Shown here: piece after piece, positions 6,428-12,954 of the stretch
How positions within the stretch are numbered: position 1 is the first letter of the stretch
How the letters are laid out: every line of letters begins with the position of its first letter
NCBI GenBank assembly: GCA_027020105.1
Contig: JALUVW010000130.1
Coordinates: 1-22,807, forward strand
Direction: 5' to 3'
DNA from: Candidatus Falkowiibacteriota bacterium
GTDB lineage: Bacteria; Patescibacteriota; Patescibacteriia; Patescibacteriales; SZUA-104
Length of the DNA stretch: 22,807 bases
Program-made: the position numbers and the translations under genes
The notes under the pieces: generated by a model
The model's input: the letters and a program-made list of their open reading frames with translations, nothing else
What the model was told of the DNA's origin: nothing
Databases searched by the model: none

Positions 6428-7303
6428 ATGAAATTTATATTGGGGAAAAAAATAGAAATGACGCAGCTTTGGAAAGGCGATGATATGGTTGCCGTTACCA
6501 AGATTCAGGCCGGCCCTTGCGTTGTCACGCAAGTTAAGGACGGCGATAAGGACGGCTATATGGCCGTACAGCTTGGATATGGAGAAAAGAAAGAAAAGAA
6601 TATCGCCAAGCCGCAGAAGGGACACTTGGCAAAACTTAAAACCAAAAATTCAAAATTTAAAACCAATTTAAGGTATTTGAGAGAGTTCAGAATTAAAGAA
6701 GACATTAAGCTGGATATGGGAGACGTGATTGACGTGAGCACATTTGAAGAAGGGGACAAGGTAAAAGTTACGGGAACATCCAAGGGCAAGGGCTTTCAGG
6801 GAGTTGTCAAGAGGCATGGTTTTCACGGGCAGGACGCGAGCCATGGCAATAAAGATCAATTAAGAATGCCGGGGTCAATCGGGGCGACCGGACCGGCCCG
6901 CGTATTTAAGGGAATGAGGATGCCGGGAAGAATGGGCGGAGACAAGGTTTCCGTTAAAAATTTGGAAATCGTTGAGGTTGATAAAGAGAACAATATTTTG
7001 TATGTTAAAGGGGCCGTGCCGGGCGCGAGAAACGGCTTGGTTTTGATTAGCGGCGATGGAGAGCTGAAGACGGTTAACAATGAACAATTAACGATGAATA
7101 GCGAAAAAGATGAAAGCAAGGCCGGGGCGGAAAATAAAAACGACGCAAACAAGGAAGATAAAGCCGATGACGCCGCCGACAAAGCGATAGACAACGAACA
7201 ACGAACGGAAAAAGCGAATGAAAACGAGGGAGATAAAGAAGAAGGCAAGACAGAAGAAAACAAACAAGAGAAAAACGAAAAAACGAATAATCAAGCAAAA
7301 TAG
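6428..7303 (+). CDS. rplC: 50S ribosomal protein L3 (uL3) with extended tail
   Basis: L3 is a primary 50S assembly protein whose loop reaches the peptidyl transferase centre. The core (about residues 1-215) carries the family signatures VTGTSKGKGFQGVVKRHGF, PGSIGATGPARVFKGMRMPG and VKGAVPGARNG. The product has 291 residues, against about 209 in E. coli. Roughly 75 extra residues form a disordered Lys/Glu/Asn/Asp-rich tail. The junction of the tail (VNNEQLTMNS) and a short insertion near residues 71-82 (KTKNSKFKTN) are both encoded by heptanucleotide repeats like those of the spacers. The start ATG at 6428 gives the standard MKFILGKKIEMTQ N-terminus. rplD follows after 44 bases. Confidence 0.98.
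   Translation: MKFILGKKIEMTQLWKGDDMVAVTKIQAGPCVVTQVKDGDKDGYMAVQLGYGEKKEKNIAKPQKGHLAKLKTKNSKFKTNLRYLREFRIKEDIKLDMGDVIDVSTFEEGDKVKVTGTSKGKGFQGVVKRHGFHGQDASHGNKDQLRMPGSIGATGPARVFKGMRMPGRMGGDKVSVKNLEIVEVDKENNILYVKGAVPGARNGLVLISGDGELKTVNNEQLTMNSEKDESKAGAENKNDANKEDKADDAADKAIDNEQRTEKANENEGDKEEGKTEENKQEKNEKTNNQAK
6638..6672 (+). repeat. In-frame heptamer array inside rplC
   Basis: Five consecutive heptamers read AAAACCA, AAAATTC, AAAATTT, AAAACCA, ATTTAAG. The two identical AAAACCA units are 21 bases apart, so the frame is kept. The array encodes KTKNSKFKTN, a segment absent from E. coli L3, where the conserved GHFAK block is joined to LWEFR with fewer residues. The composition matches the AT-rich spacer repeats. 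Confidence 0.7.
7076..7103 (+). repeat. Heptamer array at the start of the L3 tail
   Basis: Successive heptamers AACAATG, AACAATT, AACGATG and a decayed AATAGCG run in phase and encode NNEQLTMNS exactly where the normal L3 core ends and the charged tail begins. This suggests the tail arose when the reading frame ran on into a former spacer repeat. Confidence 0.65.
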
Positions 7304-7347
7304 AATAAAGTTAAAAGTTTTGGAAATTATTTAAAATTTTACGTAAG

Positions 7348-8064
7348 ATGCCAAACATCAAAATTTACAACCAAAAAGGCGAGCCGGTCGGAGACTTAAA
7401 GTTGTCCGATAAGATTTTTAATGTTAAGATTAACGAAGCGTTGGTGCATCAGGCGGTTGTTACGCAGATGGCGAACGAAAGACAGGTTTTGGCGCACACA
7501 AAAGGAAGGTCGGAAGTTAGAGGAGGCGGCAAAAAGCCGTGGAAGCAGAAAGGAACGGGCAGAGCCAGAGCCGGTTCGTCCCGCTCTCCGATCTGGATTG
7601 GCGGCGGTGTTACCTTCGGCCCCACCAGCGCGAGAAATTTTTCCAAAAAAATCAACAAAAAAATGAAACAGAAGGCGATGTTTATGGTTCTGAGCGATAA
7701 AGTGGCGAGCGGAAATTTAACGGTACTGGATAAGCTGGAAATAGGCGAGTTTAAAACCAAGCTGTTTAACGATATGTTGAATAATTTATTGGGCGACAAG
7801 CAAATGACGGATGATAATAAAAACAATGAAACGACGGAAAAAGGAAAACAAAAAAACAAAAAAACAAAAAAACAGATTAAAAAAAGCGTTTTGGTTGTTA
7901 ACGACAAGAAAGACGATAAAGTGAAATATTCGGGAAGAAATTTGGTCGGAGTGGAAGTTATTAATTTAGACAACATAAACATAGTGGATTTGTTGAGATA
8001 CAGAGATTTAATAATGACATCCGAGGCGGTTAAGAGGCTGGAAGAGAAGTATAAACAAGTATAA
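7348..8064 (+). CDS. rplD: 50S ribosomal protein L4 (uL4) with internal insertion
   Basis: L4 binds 23S rRNA early in assembly and its long loop lines the peptide exit tunnel; in E. coli it also represses its own operon. The 238-residue product has the conserved tunnel-loop block KPWKQKGTGRARAGSSRSPIW and GPTSARNFSKKINKK, and the C-terminal domain (VLVVNDKK, ARNL-like GRNLVGVEVINLDNIN, LLRYRDLIMTSEAVKRLE). Between these, about residues 150-175, is a low-complexity, lysine/asparagine-rich insertion not found in the usual protein. It is partly encoded by an A-rich octamer repeat. The ATG at 7348 gives the expected N-terminus. rplW follows after 70 bases. Identity is certain and the insertion is probably a disordered surface loop. 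Confidence 0.98.
   Translation: MPNIKIYNQKGEPVGDLKLSDKIFNVKINEALVHQAVVTQMANERQVLAHTKGRSEVRGGGKKPWKQKGTGRARAGSSRSPIWIGGGVTFGPTSARNFSKKINKKMKQKAMFMVLSDKVASGNLTVLDKLEIGEFKTKLFNDMLNNLLGDKQMTDDNKNNETTEKGKQKNKKTKKQIKKSVLVVNDKKDDKVKYSGRNLVGVEVINLDNINIVDLLRYRDLIMTSEAVKRLEEKYKQV
7849..7875 (+). repeat. CAAAAAAA octamer repeat inside rplD
   Basis: Three tandem CAAAAAAA octamers (C at 7849, 7857, 7865, 7873) lie in the coding sequence and encode the lysine-rich insertion. Each unit contains a seven-A run, a classic slippage site. An 8-base unit repeated three times totals 24 bases and so keeps the frame. Confidence 0.85.
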
Positions 8065-8134
8065 AATTTATAAAGCGGAAAGCGGTTGCAAGCAAACTTT
8101 ATAATTTTCGGCTTTATGACTTTTAACTAAATCT
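8065..8134 (+). repeat. rplD-rplW spacer repeat
   Basis: TTTATAAAG (8067-8075), then GCGGAAAGCGG, then CTTTATAAT (8097-8105) and CTTTATGAC form a weak inverted pair of about 8 bp. The order of elements (ATAAAGCGGAAAG, then ACTTTATAA, then AACTAAA) matches the spacers before rplB and rplN, so all three appear to be copies of one element. Confidence 0.65.
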
Positions 8135-8578
8135 ATGGGCTTATTGGATAAATTAAAAAAAGACAAAAAAGAAGGGGATAAAAAGAAGTCCGGCGAAAAG
8201 TCGGCCAATGCCGCCGGCGCGAAAAAGGAGAGCGTGAAAAGGGCGCGTGAAGACAAAAAAACCGCGGAAGAAAAAAGCGCGAAGAAGAGATACGGCAACG
8301 CGCACAGAGTGTTGGTTAGGCCGCTGGTAACGGAAAAAGCGAGCGTAATGGGAGCTTTGGGAAAGTATTTTTTTGAAGTGGCGGGAGACGCCAACAAGAT
8401 TGAGATAGCCAAGGCGATTCAAGATGTTTACGGGGTTAAGCCGATCAGTGTTAACATAATCAGAATGCGAGGCAAGAGAGTCAGGCGGGGAAGAACAATA
8501 GGGAAAAGAAAGGACTGGAAAAAAGCGGTTATAACATTAAAGAAAGGCGAGAGCATTAAAGTTTATGAAGGCGTGTAG
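8135..8578 (+). CDS. rplW: 50S ribosomal protein L23 (uL23) with N-terminal extension
   Basis: L23 sits at the exit of the peptide tunnel and is the docking site for trigger factor and the signal recognition particle. The 147-residue product has a core from about residue 55 on (HRVLVRPLVTEKASVM, VYGVKPISVNIIRMRGKRVRRGR, KKAVITLKKGESIKVYEG). Before it lie about 55 extra residues rich in Lys, Glu and Ala, starting MGLLDKLKKDKKEG. The first 12 residues could form an amphipathic helix; the remainder is probably disordered or a charged single helix. The ATG at 8135 is the only plausible start that keeps the extension; a later start would need a non-ATG codon. The position suggests the extension projects near the tunnel exit, but its role is unknown. 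Confidence 0.97.
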   Translation: MGLLDKLKKDKKEGDKKKSGEKSANAAGAKKESVKRAREDKKTAEEKSAKKRYGNAHRVLVRPLVTEKASVMGALGKYFFEVAGDANKIEIAKAIQDVYGVKPISVNIIRMRGKRVRRGRTIGKRKDWKKAVITLKKGESIKVYEGV

Positions 8579-8663
8579 TTAGCCGAAAGCTCGTAAAACT
8601 CATAAAGCGGAAAGTGATTATAAACAAACTTTATAACTTTCAATTTTATAACTTTCAACTAAA
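8579..8663 (+). repeat. rplW-rplB spacer repeat
   Basis: Direct TAAAACTCATAAAG units are followed by GCGGAAAGTG and then two inverted units, CTTTATAACTTTCAA and TTTATAACTTTCAA, ending five bases before the rplB ATG. From about 8600 to 8663 it is nearly identical to the spacer before rplN (12473-12537), differing mainly at a few positions. Confidence 0.8.
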
Positions 8664-9506
8664 ATGGGAATTAAAAAAGTAAAACCAACAACACCGGGAA
8701 GACGAGGAATGAGCCTTGATGATTTTTCCGATATTACCAAAAGTAAGCCGGAGAAGAGTTTGATTGTGATTAAAAAAAGAAAGAGCGGCAGAAATTCGCA
8801 AGGGAGGATTACCGTCAGGCACAGAGGGGGCGGCGCCAAGAGATATATCCGCATTATTGATTTTAAGCGAGACAAATTTGATGTTCCGGCCAAGGTTTCT
8901 TCCATTGAATATGATCCGAATCGGGGGGCGAGAATCGCGTTATTGCGGTATAATGACGGAGAAAAGAGATATATTGTCGCGCCAATCGGCTTGAGGGTCG
9001 GAAATGAAGTTATCAGTTCAAGAAAACAGGTTGAAATAAAAATCGGCAACGCTATGCCCATCAAATATATTCCGGCCGGCGTAGCGGTTTATAATATTGA
9101 ATTGGAGCCGGGCATGGGAGCGAAATTGGCGCGAGGAGCGGGAAATTCCGCCGGTGTAATGGGGATAGAAGGGAAATACGCGCAAATAAAGATGCCGTCG
9201 GGAGAAATAAGGTTAATCAAAAAAGATTGTTTGTGCACGGTGGGACAGGCGAGTAATCCGGACAGGAGGCACATCAAGATAGGCAAGGCCGGCAGAAAAA
9301 GGTATTTGGGGATAAGGCCGACCGTGCGCGGCACGGCCATGAATCCGAAAGATCATCCGCACGGCGGCGGTGAAGGAAACCAGCCGATCGGATTAAAGCA
9401 TCCGAAGACTCCGTGGGGAAAACCGGCGCTGGGAGTGAAGACAAGAAAGAAAAACAGGCCATCGGATAAATTGATTATTAAAAGAAGAAAAAAGAAAAGA
9501 AAATAA
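8664..9506 (+). CDS. rplB: 50S ribosomal protein L2 (uL2)
   Basis: L2 is a large 50S protein near the peptidyl transferase centre, needed for subunit joining. At 280 residues it is of normal length. Visible landmarks are the N-terminal KPTTPGRRGMSL region, HRGGGAKRYIRIIDF, the EYDPNRGARIALL block, ARGAGNSAGVMG, and the C-terminal RPTVRGTAMNPKDHPHGGGEG, which holds the histidine known to be important for activity in E. coli. The tail is very basic, as usual. It starts at the ATG at 8664 just after the spacer hairpin and is followed by rpsS after 66 bases. No anomaly was seen. Confidence 0.99.
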   Translation: MGIKKVKPTTPGRRGMSLDDFSDITKSKPEKSLIVIKKRKSGRNSQGRITVRHRGGGAKRYIRIIDFKRDKFDVPAKVSSIEYDPNRGARIALLRYNDGEKRYIVAPIGLRVGNEVISSRKQVEIKIGNAMPIKYIPAGVAVYNIELEPGMGAKLARGAGNSAGVMGIEGKYAQIKMPSGEIRLIKKDCLCTVGQASNPDRRHIKIGKAGRKRYLGIRPTVRGTAMNPKDHPHGGGEGNQPIGLKHPKTPWGKPALGVKTRKKNRPSDKLIIKRRKKKRK

Positions 9507-9520
9507 TTTAACTTTTAGTT

Positions 9521-9555
9521 TTTAGCTTGTAAAATCCTGCAAGCTACAAGCTAAA
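9521..9555 (+). repeat. rplB-rpsS spacer hairpin (AGCTTGT family)
   Basis: TTTAGCTTGTA (9521-9531) pairs perfectly over 11 bp with TACAAGCTAAA (9545-9555) across a 13-base loop. Further inverted units (AGCTATA, AGCTAAA) continue to the rpsS start. The unit family is shared with the spacers before rplV, rpmC and rpsN. Confidence 0.85.
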
Positions 9556-9572
9556 AGCTATAAGCTAAAAAA

Positions 9573-9857
9573 ATGTCAAGATCACTGAAAAAAGGACCTT
9601 ATGTTAACGAACGGCTCCTGAAGAAAATAAAAAATTTAAAGCCCGGCGACAAGACGGTTATCAAAACATGGGACAGGGCTTGCACGATTACGCCTGAAAT
9701 GGTAGGATTTACTATCGGTGTGCATAACGGACGGCAGCATACGCCGGTTTACATTACCGAGGAATTGGTGGGACATAAATTGGGAGAATTCGCGCCGACC
9801 AGAAAGTTCGTGAGCCACGGAGGAAAGATGGCGAAAGATCAGTCCAAAAAACAGTAA
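9573..9857 (+). CDS. rpsS: 30S ribosomal protein S19 (uS19)
   Basis: S19 forms a complex with S13 in the 30S head and contacts the A-site region. The 94-residue product has the normal length and signatures: SRSLKKGPYVNERLLKK at the start, ITPEMVGFTIGVHNGRQHTPVYITEELVGHKLGEFAPTR in shortened form (VHNGRQHTPV, GHKLGEFAPTRKF), and a basic end. The ATG at 9573 follows the AGCTTGT-family hairpin with no Shine-Dalgarno. rplV follows after 71 bases. Confidence 0.98.
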   Translation: MSRSLKKGPYVNERLLKKIKNLKPGDKTVIKTWDRACTITPEMVGFTIGVHNGRQHTPVYITEELVGHKLGEFAPTRKFVSHGGKMAKDQSKKQ

Positions 9858-9865
9858 GTTGGCTC

Positions 9866-9901
9866 GTAGCTTGTAGCCTGTAGGATTTTTCTACAAGCTA
9901 C
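9866..9901 (+). repeat. rpsS-rplV spacer hairpin (AGCTTGT family)
   Basis: GTAGCTTGTAG (9866-9876) pairs perfectly over 11 bp with CTACAAGCTAC (9891-9901), with a 14-base loop. Two more inverted heptamers (AAGCTAA, AAGCTAA) follow up to the rplV start. It is the second member of this unit family in a row. Confidence 0.85.
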
Positions 9902-9928
9902 AAGCTAAAAGCCGCAAGCTAAAAAACT

Positions 9929-10534
9929 ATGGAAATTAAAGCAAATGCAAAATATGTGCGTATGTCGCCCAGAAAAGTTCGTCTGGTGGTTGATGCCGTG
10001 CGCGGAATGGAAGTCGGAAAAGCGCTGGACCAGCTGAGGTTTATTAAGAAGTTGGCGGCCAAGCCGGTTGTTAAGCTGATAAATTCCGCCATTGCCAACG
10101 CCGTTAACAATTTTGAACTTGATAAAGACAATTTGTATGTCAAAGAAATAAGAGTTGACGACGGGCCGACCGCGCACAGATGGATGCCGAGAGCGTACGG
10201 ACGGGCGACGCCGATTCGCAAAAGAAGCAGCCACATTAGCGTGGTTTTGGCGGAAATTAAGGATAGCGGCGTTAAAGAGCCGAAAAAACAAAAAATAGAA
10301 GCGCCGGTTAAATTGGCAAGCGAGGAAGGAGAAAAAGCGATAAAGCAAGAAAGCAAGAAAACGGAAAAGAGCGAAAAAGACGGAGAAGCGAAAAAAATAA
10401 CGAAAGAAGCCGCCGCGGAAAAAGGAAAGAAAATCGTTGATCCGAGAATGGAAGGAAGAGGCGGACACGCCAAGATAGAAGGTAAAAGCCATAAAGGTTT
10501 TGCCGATAAAGTTTTTAGAAGAAAAAGCGGATAA
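9929..10534 (+). CDS. rplV: 50S ribosomal protein L22 (uL22) with C-terminal extension
   Basis: L22 spans the 50S subunit and its beta hairpin lines the exit tunnel. The core (residues 1-112) shows KYVRMSPRKVRLVVDAVRG, KPVVKLINSAIANAVNN, and the hairpin block DDGPTAHRWMPRAYGRATPI followed by KRSSHISVVLAEI. The product is 201 residues, against about 110 in most bacteria. The extra roughly 85 residues are Lys/Glu/Ala-rich and end in a basic segment, GKSHKGFADKVFRRKSG. The tail is predicted to be disordered or helical. L22's C-terminus lies near the tunnel exit in known structures, so the tail could reach that surface, as could the L23 extension; this is inference. Confidence 0.97.
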   Translation: MEIKANAKYVRMSPRKVRLVVDAVRGMEVGKALDQLRFIKKLAAKPVVKLINSAIANAVNNFELDKDNLYVKEIRVDDGPTAHRWMPRAYGRATPIRKRSSHISVVLAEIKDSGVKEPKKQKIEAPVKLASEEGEKAIKQESKKTEKSEKDGEAKKITKEAAAEKGKKIVDPRMEGRGGHAKIEGKSHKGFADKVFRRKSG

Positions 10535-10547
10535 TATTAACAGTTTA

Positions 10548-10639
10548 AAGTTCATAAAGTTCATAAAGTTATAAAGCGTTCATAAAACTTATTTACCTTT
10601 AACTTTAAAAACTTTAAAAACTTTATAACTTTTAACTAA
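10548..10639 (+). repeat. rplV-rpsC spacer hairpin (ATAAAGTT family)
   Basis: Direct AAAGTTCAT nonamers (10547-10564) lead into AAAGTTATAAAG (10565-10576). This pairs perfectly over 12 bp with CTTTATAACTTT (10621-10632), which ends 11 bases before the rpsC ATG. Additional inverted units, AACTTTAAA, lie between. Confidence 0.85.
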
Positions 10640-10643
10640 ACAC

Positions 10644-11345
10644 ATGGGACAGAAAGTTAATCCAAAAATTTTAAGAATGGGAATAATCAGAACCTGGCAG
10701 TCCAGGTGGTTTAGCGACGGAAAAAAATATGTTAAAAATTTTGAGGAAGACATAAAAATAAGAAAATTTTTAATAAAAGAATTGCGAGAAGCGGGCGTGG
10801 ACAGAGTGGAAATTGAAAGAAACGCGAAAAAAATAAGCATTAATATTTTTACGGCAAAGCCGGGAGTTATTATCGGGCGCGGCGGAGCCGGCGTTGACGA
10901 TTTAAAGAAAAAAATCCATGATAAATTCTTAAAAACATACAGATTGGGAGAGATTGATTTAAATGTTACCGAGCTTGATCGGCCCAATTTGAGCGCGCAA
11001 ATCGTTGCCCAGCAAATGAGCCTGGAATTGGAAAAAAGAATGCCTTTCAGGAGGGTTATGAAGCAGGCGATAAACAGAGTGGAGCGCGCCGGAGCCTTGG
11101 GCGTAAGGATTATCGTCAAGGGGCGACTTAACGGAGCGGAGATTGCCAGATCTGAAATGCTGACATCGGGGAAGGTGCCGTTGCACACATTGCGCGCGGA
11201 CATTGATTACGCTCGCGTGGCGGCAAGAACGACTTACGGCACTATCGGAATCAGAGTATGGATTTATAAGGGGGAAGTATTTAAGAAAGCGGTTGATGGA
11301 GAGAATAAAGGTGAGATTGTGGGCAAGATGATAAAGATGAAATAG
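10644..11345 (+). CDS. rpsC: 30S ribosomal protein S3 (uS3)
   Basis: S3 lies at the mRNA entry channel of the 30S head. The product is 233 residues, as in E. coli. Landmarks are MGQKVNPKILRMGI at the N-terminus, the KH-domain GxxG region IIGRGGAGVDDLKKK, the VAQQMSLELEKRMPFRRVMKQAI segment, GALGVRIIVKGRLNGAEIARSE, and GTIGIRVWIYKGEVF near the end. The ATG at 10644 gives the conserved start. It is followed by rplP after a repeat-bearing spacer. No unusual feature was found. Confidence 0.98.
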   Translation: MGQKVNPKILRMGIIRTWQSRWFSDGKKYVKNFEEDIKIRKFLIKELREAGVDRVEIERNAKKISINIFTAKPGVIIGRGGAGVDDLKKKIHDKFLKTYRLGEIDLNVTELDRPNLSAQIVAQQMSLELEKRMPFRRVMKQAINRVERAGALGVRIIVKGRLNGAEIARSEMLTSGKVPLHTLRADIDYARVAARTTYGTIGIRVWIYKGEVFKKAVDGENKGEIVGKMIKMK

Positions 11346-11366
11346 TTTTTTAAGAATGTAAAATGC

Positions 11367-11462
11367 AAAAATCAAAAATCAAAATGACAATGCAAAATGT
11401 AAAGTTAATTAAAAATAAAAAAATTTTTAAATTTTAAATTGTAATTTTAATTTTTGATTTTT
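11367..11462 (+). repeat. rpsC-rplP spacer repeats (TTTTTGA family)
   Basis: AAAAATCAAAAAT (11367-11379) is the perfect 13-bp reverse complement of ATTTTTGATTTTT (11450-11462). Between them are AAAATGCAAA-like direct units and a long AT-rich palindromic stretch around 11428. The TTTTTGA heptamer family recurs before rplO. Confidence 0.8.
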
Positions 11463-11479
11463 AAACTTTGATTTTAATT

Positions 11480-11884
11480 ATGTTAATGCCAAAAAAGACA
11501 AAGCACAGGAAGTCCCACAAAGGAAAGAGGGGCGGAAAAGCAACCCGTTTGGTTACGGTGAGTTTTGGCAGTTTCGGCTTGAAGAGTCTGGACGCTTGTT
11601 GGATAACCGCCAGGCAGATTGAGGCTACCCGTCGGGTAATGACCAGATATATTAAGCGGGGAGGCAAGATTTGGATTAGAATATTTCCGGACAAGCCGGT
11701 AACGAAAAAAGGCGGAGAAATTCCCATGGGAAAAGGAAAGGGAGCGGTTGACCATTATGTGGCCGTGGTAAAGCCGGGAATGATTATGTTTGAAATGGAG
11801 GGCGTTGACGAAAAAACGGCGAAAGAAGCGATGATGCTGGCGGCGCATAAATTGCCGGTTAAATGTAAATTTATTACAAAATAA
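11480..11884 (+). CDS. rplP: 50S ribosomal protein L16 (uL16)
   Basis: L16 binds near the A-site tRNA elbow and is added late in 50S assembly. The 134-residue product starts MLMPKKTKHRKSHKG, matching the family start MLMPKR; upstream TTG 11468 would add only spacer-derived residues and was rejected. Other landmarks are ATRLVTVSFGSFGLKSLDACWITARQIEATRR, shown here in part (GSFGLKSLDACWI, RQIEATRR), IFPDKPVTKKGGEIPMGKGKG and the C-terminal AAHKLPVKCKF. The start follows the TTTTTGA-type spacer; rpmC follows after 65 bases. Confidence 0.98.
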   Translation: MLMPKKTKHRKSHKGKRGGKATRLVTVSFGSFGLKSLDACWITARQIEATRRVMTRYIKRGGKIWIRIFPDKPVTKKGGEIPMGKGKGAVDHYVAVVKPGMIMFEMEGVDEKTAKEAMMLAAHKLPVKCKFITK

Positions 11885-11891
11885 GGTGGAT

Positions 11892-11940
11892 TAGCTTTTG
11901 GTTTATAGCTTTTCAACTACAAGCTACAAACCGCAAGCTA
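11892..11940 (+). repeat. rplP-rpmC spacer hairpin (AGCTTGT family)
   Basis: TAGCTTTTGGTTT (11892-11904) pairs with AAACCGCAAGCTA (11928-11940) in 11 of 13 positions. Extra inverted heptamers (CTACAAG, CTACAAA, CTACAAG) make up the right arm, which runs to within two bases of the rpmC ATG. Confidence 0.75.
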
Positions 11941-11949
11941 CAAGCTAAA

Positions 11950-12159
11950 ATGGATTATAAAGAATTAAAAAACAAGAAAGAAAGCGAATTGCACAGGATT
12001 TTAAGCGAGTCCCGCGAGAAGTTGAGGGATTTGCGCTTTAAAGACGCGTCGGGACAGCTGAAGAACGTAAGGGAAATCAGGGCGGTGCGCAAAGTGATTG
12101 CCAATATATTGACATTATTGAATAGCGGCCGCGCTGCCGGTAAAAAAAATAAAGAATAA
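11950..12159 (+). CDS. rpmC: 50S ribosomal protein L29 (uL29)
   Basis: L29 is a small helical-hairpin protein next to L23 at the tunnel exit, where it helps bind trigger factor. The 69-residue product fits the family size. It has the two-helix pattern: MDYKELKNKKESELHRIL, then LRDLRFKDASGQLKNVREIRAVRK in which the F-x-x-x-x-GQLKN motif is diagnostic, then the second helix IANILTLLN. It is separated from rpsQ by only 11 bases, the shortest spacer in the cluster and one without any repeat. Confidence 0.95.
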   Translation: MDYKELKNKKESELHRILSESREKLRDLRFKDASGQLKNVREIRAVRKVIANILTLLNSGRAAGKKNKE

Positions 12160-12170
12160 AATTTTTAATA

Positions 12171-12458
12171 ATGAAAAAACTTTATATGAAAGACGGCAAA
12201 CCAACAAAATCGGATAACAAAAAAACCGTAATCAAGAAGAAATTCAGCGGCATCGTTGTCAGTGATAAAATGGATAAGACCGTGACGGTTAGAGTTGACA
12301 GCGTTAAGGTTCATCCGAAATACAAAAAAAGATACACGGCAAGCAAGAGATATAAGGTTCATGACGAAAAGAACAAGTTTAAAAAAGGCGACAAGGTTTC
12401 CTTTGTTGAATGTCGGCCGTTTTCCAAAGATAAAAAATGGCGAGTAGTGTATAGTTAA
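12171..12458 (+). CDS. rpsQ: 30S ribosomal protein S17 (uS17)
   Basis: S17 is an OB-fold protein and an early 30S assembly factor that binds 16S rRNA helix 11. The 95-residue product has a lysine-rich N-terminal part of about 20 residues before the conserved KKFSGIVVSDKMDKTVTVRV. It continues with HPKYKKRYTASKRYKVHDE, KKGDKVSFVECRPFSKDKKWRVV. The start at ATG 12171 includes this N-terminal part; an internal ATG seven codons... at 12186 (MKDGKP) is an alternative. No strong ribosome binding site helps choose. rplN follows after a repeat spacer of 79 bases. Confidence 0.96.
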   Translation: MKKLYMKDGKPTKSDNKKTVIKKKFSGIVVSDKMDKTVTVRVDSVKVHPKYKKRYTASKRYKVHDEKNKFKKGDKVSFVECRPFSKDKKWRVVYS

Positions 12459-12537
12459 AGGTTTATAAAGTTCATAAAGCGGAAAGTAATTATAAAATAA
12501 ACTTTATAACTTTCAACTTTATAACTTTCAACTAAAG
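12459..12537 (+). repeat. rpsQ-rplN spacer hairpin, near-copy of the rplB spacer
   Basis: TTATAAAGTT (12463-12472) pairs over 10 bp with AACTTTATAA at 12500-12509 or with the second copy at 12515-12524. The right half carries two tandem inverted units and ends AACTAAAG directly before the ATG. From 12473 to 12537 it is almost the same sequence as 8600-8663 in front of rplB. Confidence 0.85.
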
Positions 12538-12909
12538 ATGATTCAAGTTCAAACAATATTAAAAGTAGCGGATAACGCGGGAGCGAAAAAGGTGCAATGC
12601 ATCAGGGTTTTGGGCGGCTATAAAAAGAGATACGCGCGCGTTGGAGAGGTGGTAACCGTGGCGGTGAAAGAGGCCGCGCCGCACGCGGCGATTAAGAAGG
12701 GAGATGTTTTGCGCGCCGTTATTGTCAGAACCAAAAAAGAAATCAGAAGAAAGGACGGGACATATTTGCGTTTCGGAGAAAACGCTTGCGTTATCGTTGA
12801 TAAAGAAAAAAAAGAAATGAAAGGAACCAGAGTTTTTGGGCCTATCGCCCGCGAAGTAAGGCGAGCCGGCTATTTTAAGATAGCGTCATTGGCTCCGGAA
12901 GTATTATAG
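12538..12909 (+). CDS. rplN: 50S ribosomal protein L14 (uL14)
   Basis: L14 lies at the subunit interface, forms intersubunit bridges and is the target of the silencing factor RsfS. The 123-residue product has the typical length. Landmarks are MIQVQTILKVADNAGAKKVQCIRVLGG (start MIQVQTILKVADNAGAK), IRRKDGTYLRFGENACVI and the terminal GTRVFGPIAREVRRAGYFKIASLAPEV (core RVFGPIAREVR). The ATG at 12538 is directly preceded by the repeat. No unusual residue was seen. Confidence 0.98.
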   Translation: MIQVQTILKVADNAGAKKVQCIRVLGGYKKRYARVGEVVTVAVKEAAPHAAIKKGDVLRAVIVRTKKEIRRKDGTYLRFGENACVIVDKEKKEMKGTRVFGPIAREVRRAGYFKIASLAPEVL

Positions 12910-12954
12910 AATGTAGAATTGTGAATTTAGAATTTAGAATATTTTAGAATATTT
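12910..12954 (+). repeat. rplN-rplX spacer made wholly of heptamers
   Basis: The 45-base spacer divides exactly from stop codon to start codon into AATGTAG, AATTGTG, AATTTAG, AATTTAG, a decamer AATATTTTAG, and AATATTT, followed by the rplX ATG. There is no inverted arm here. It shows the 7-base period most plainly because no other sequence is present. Confidence 0.85.
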
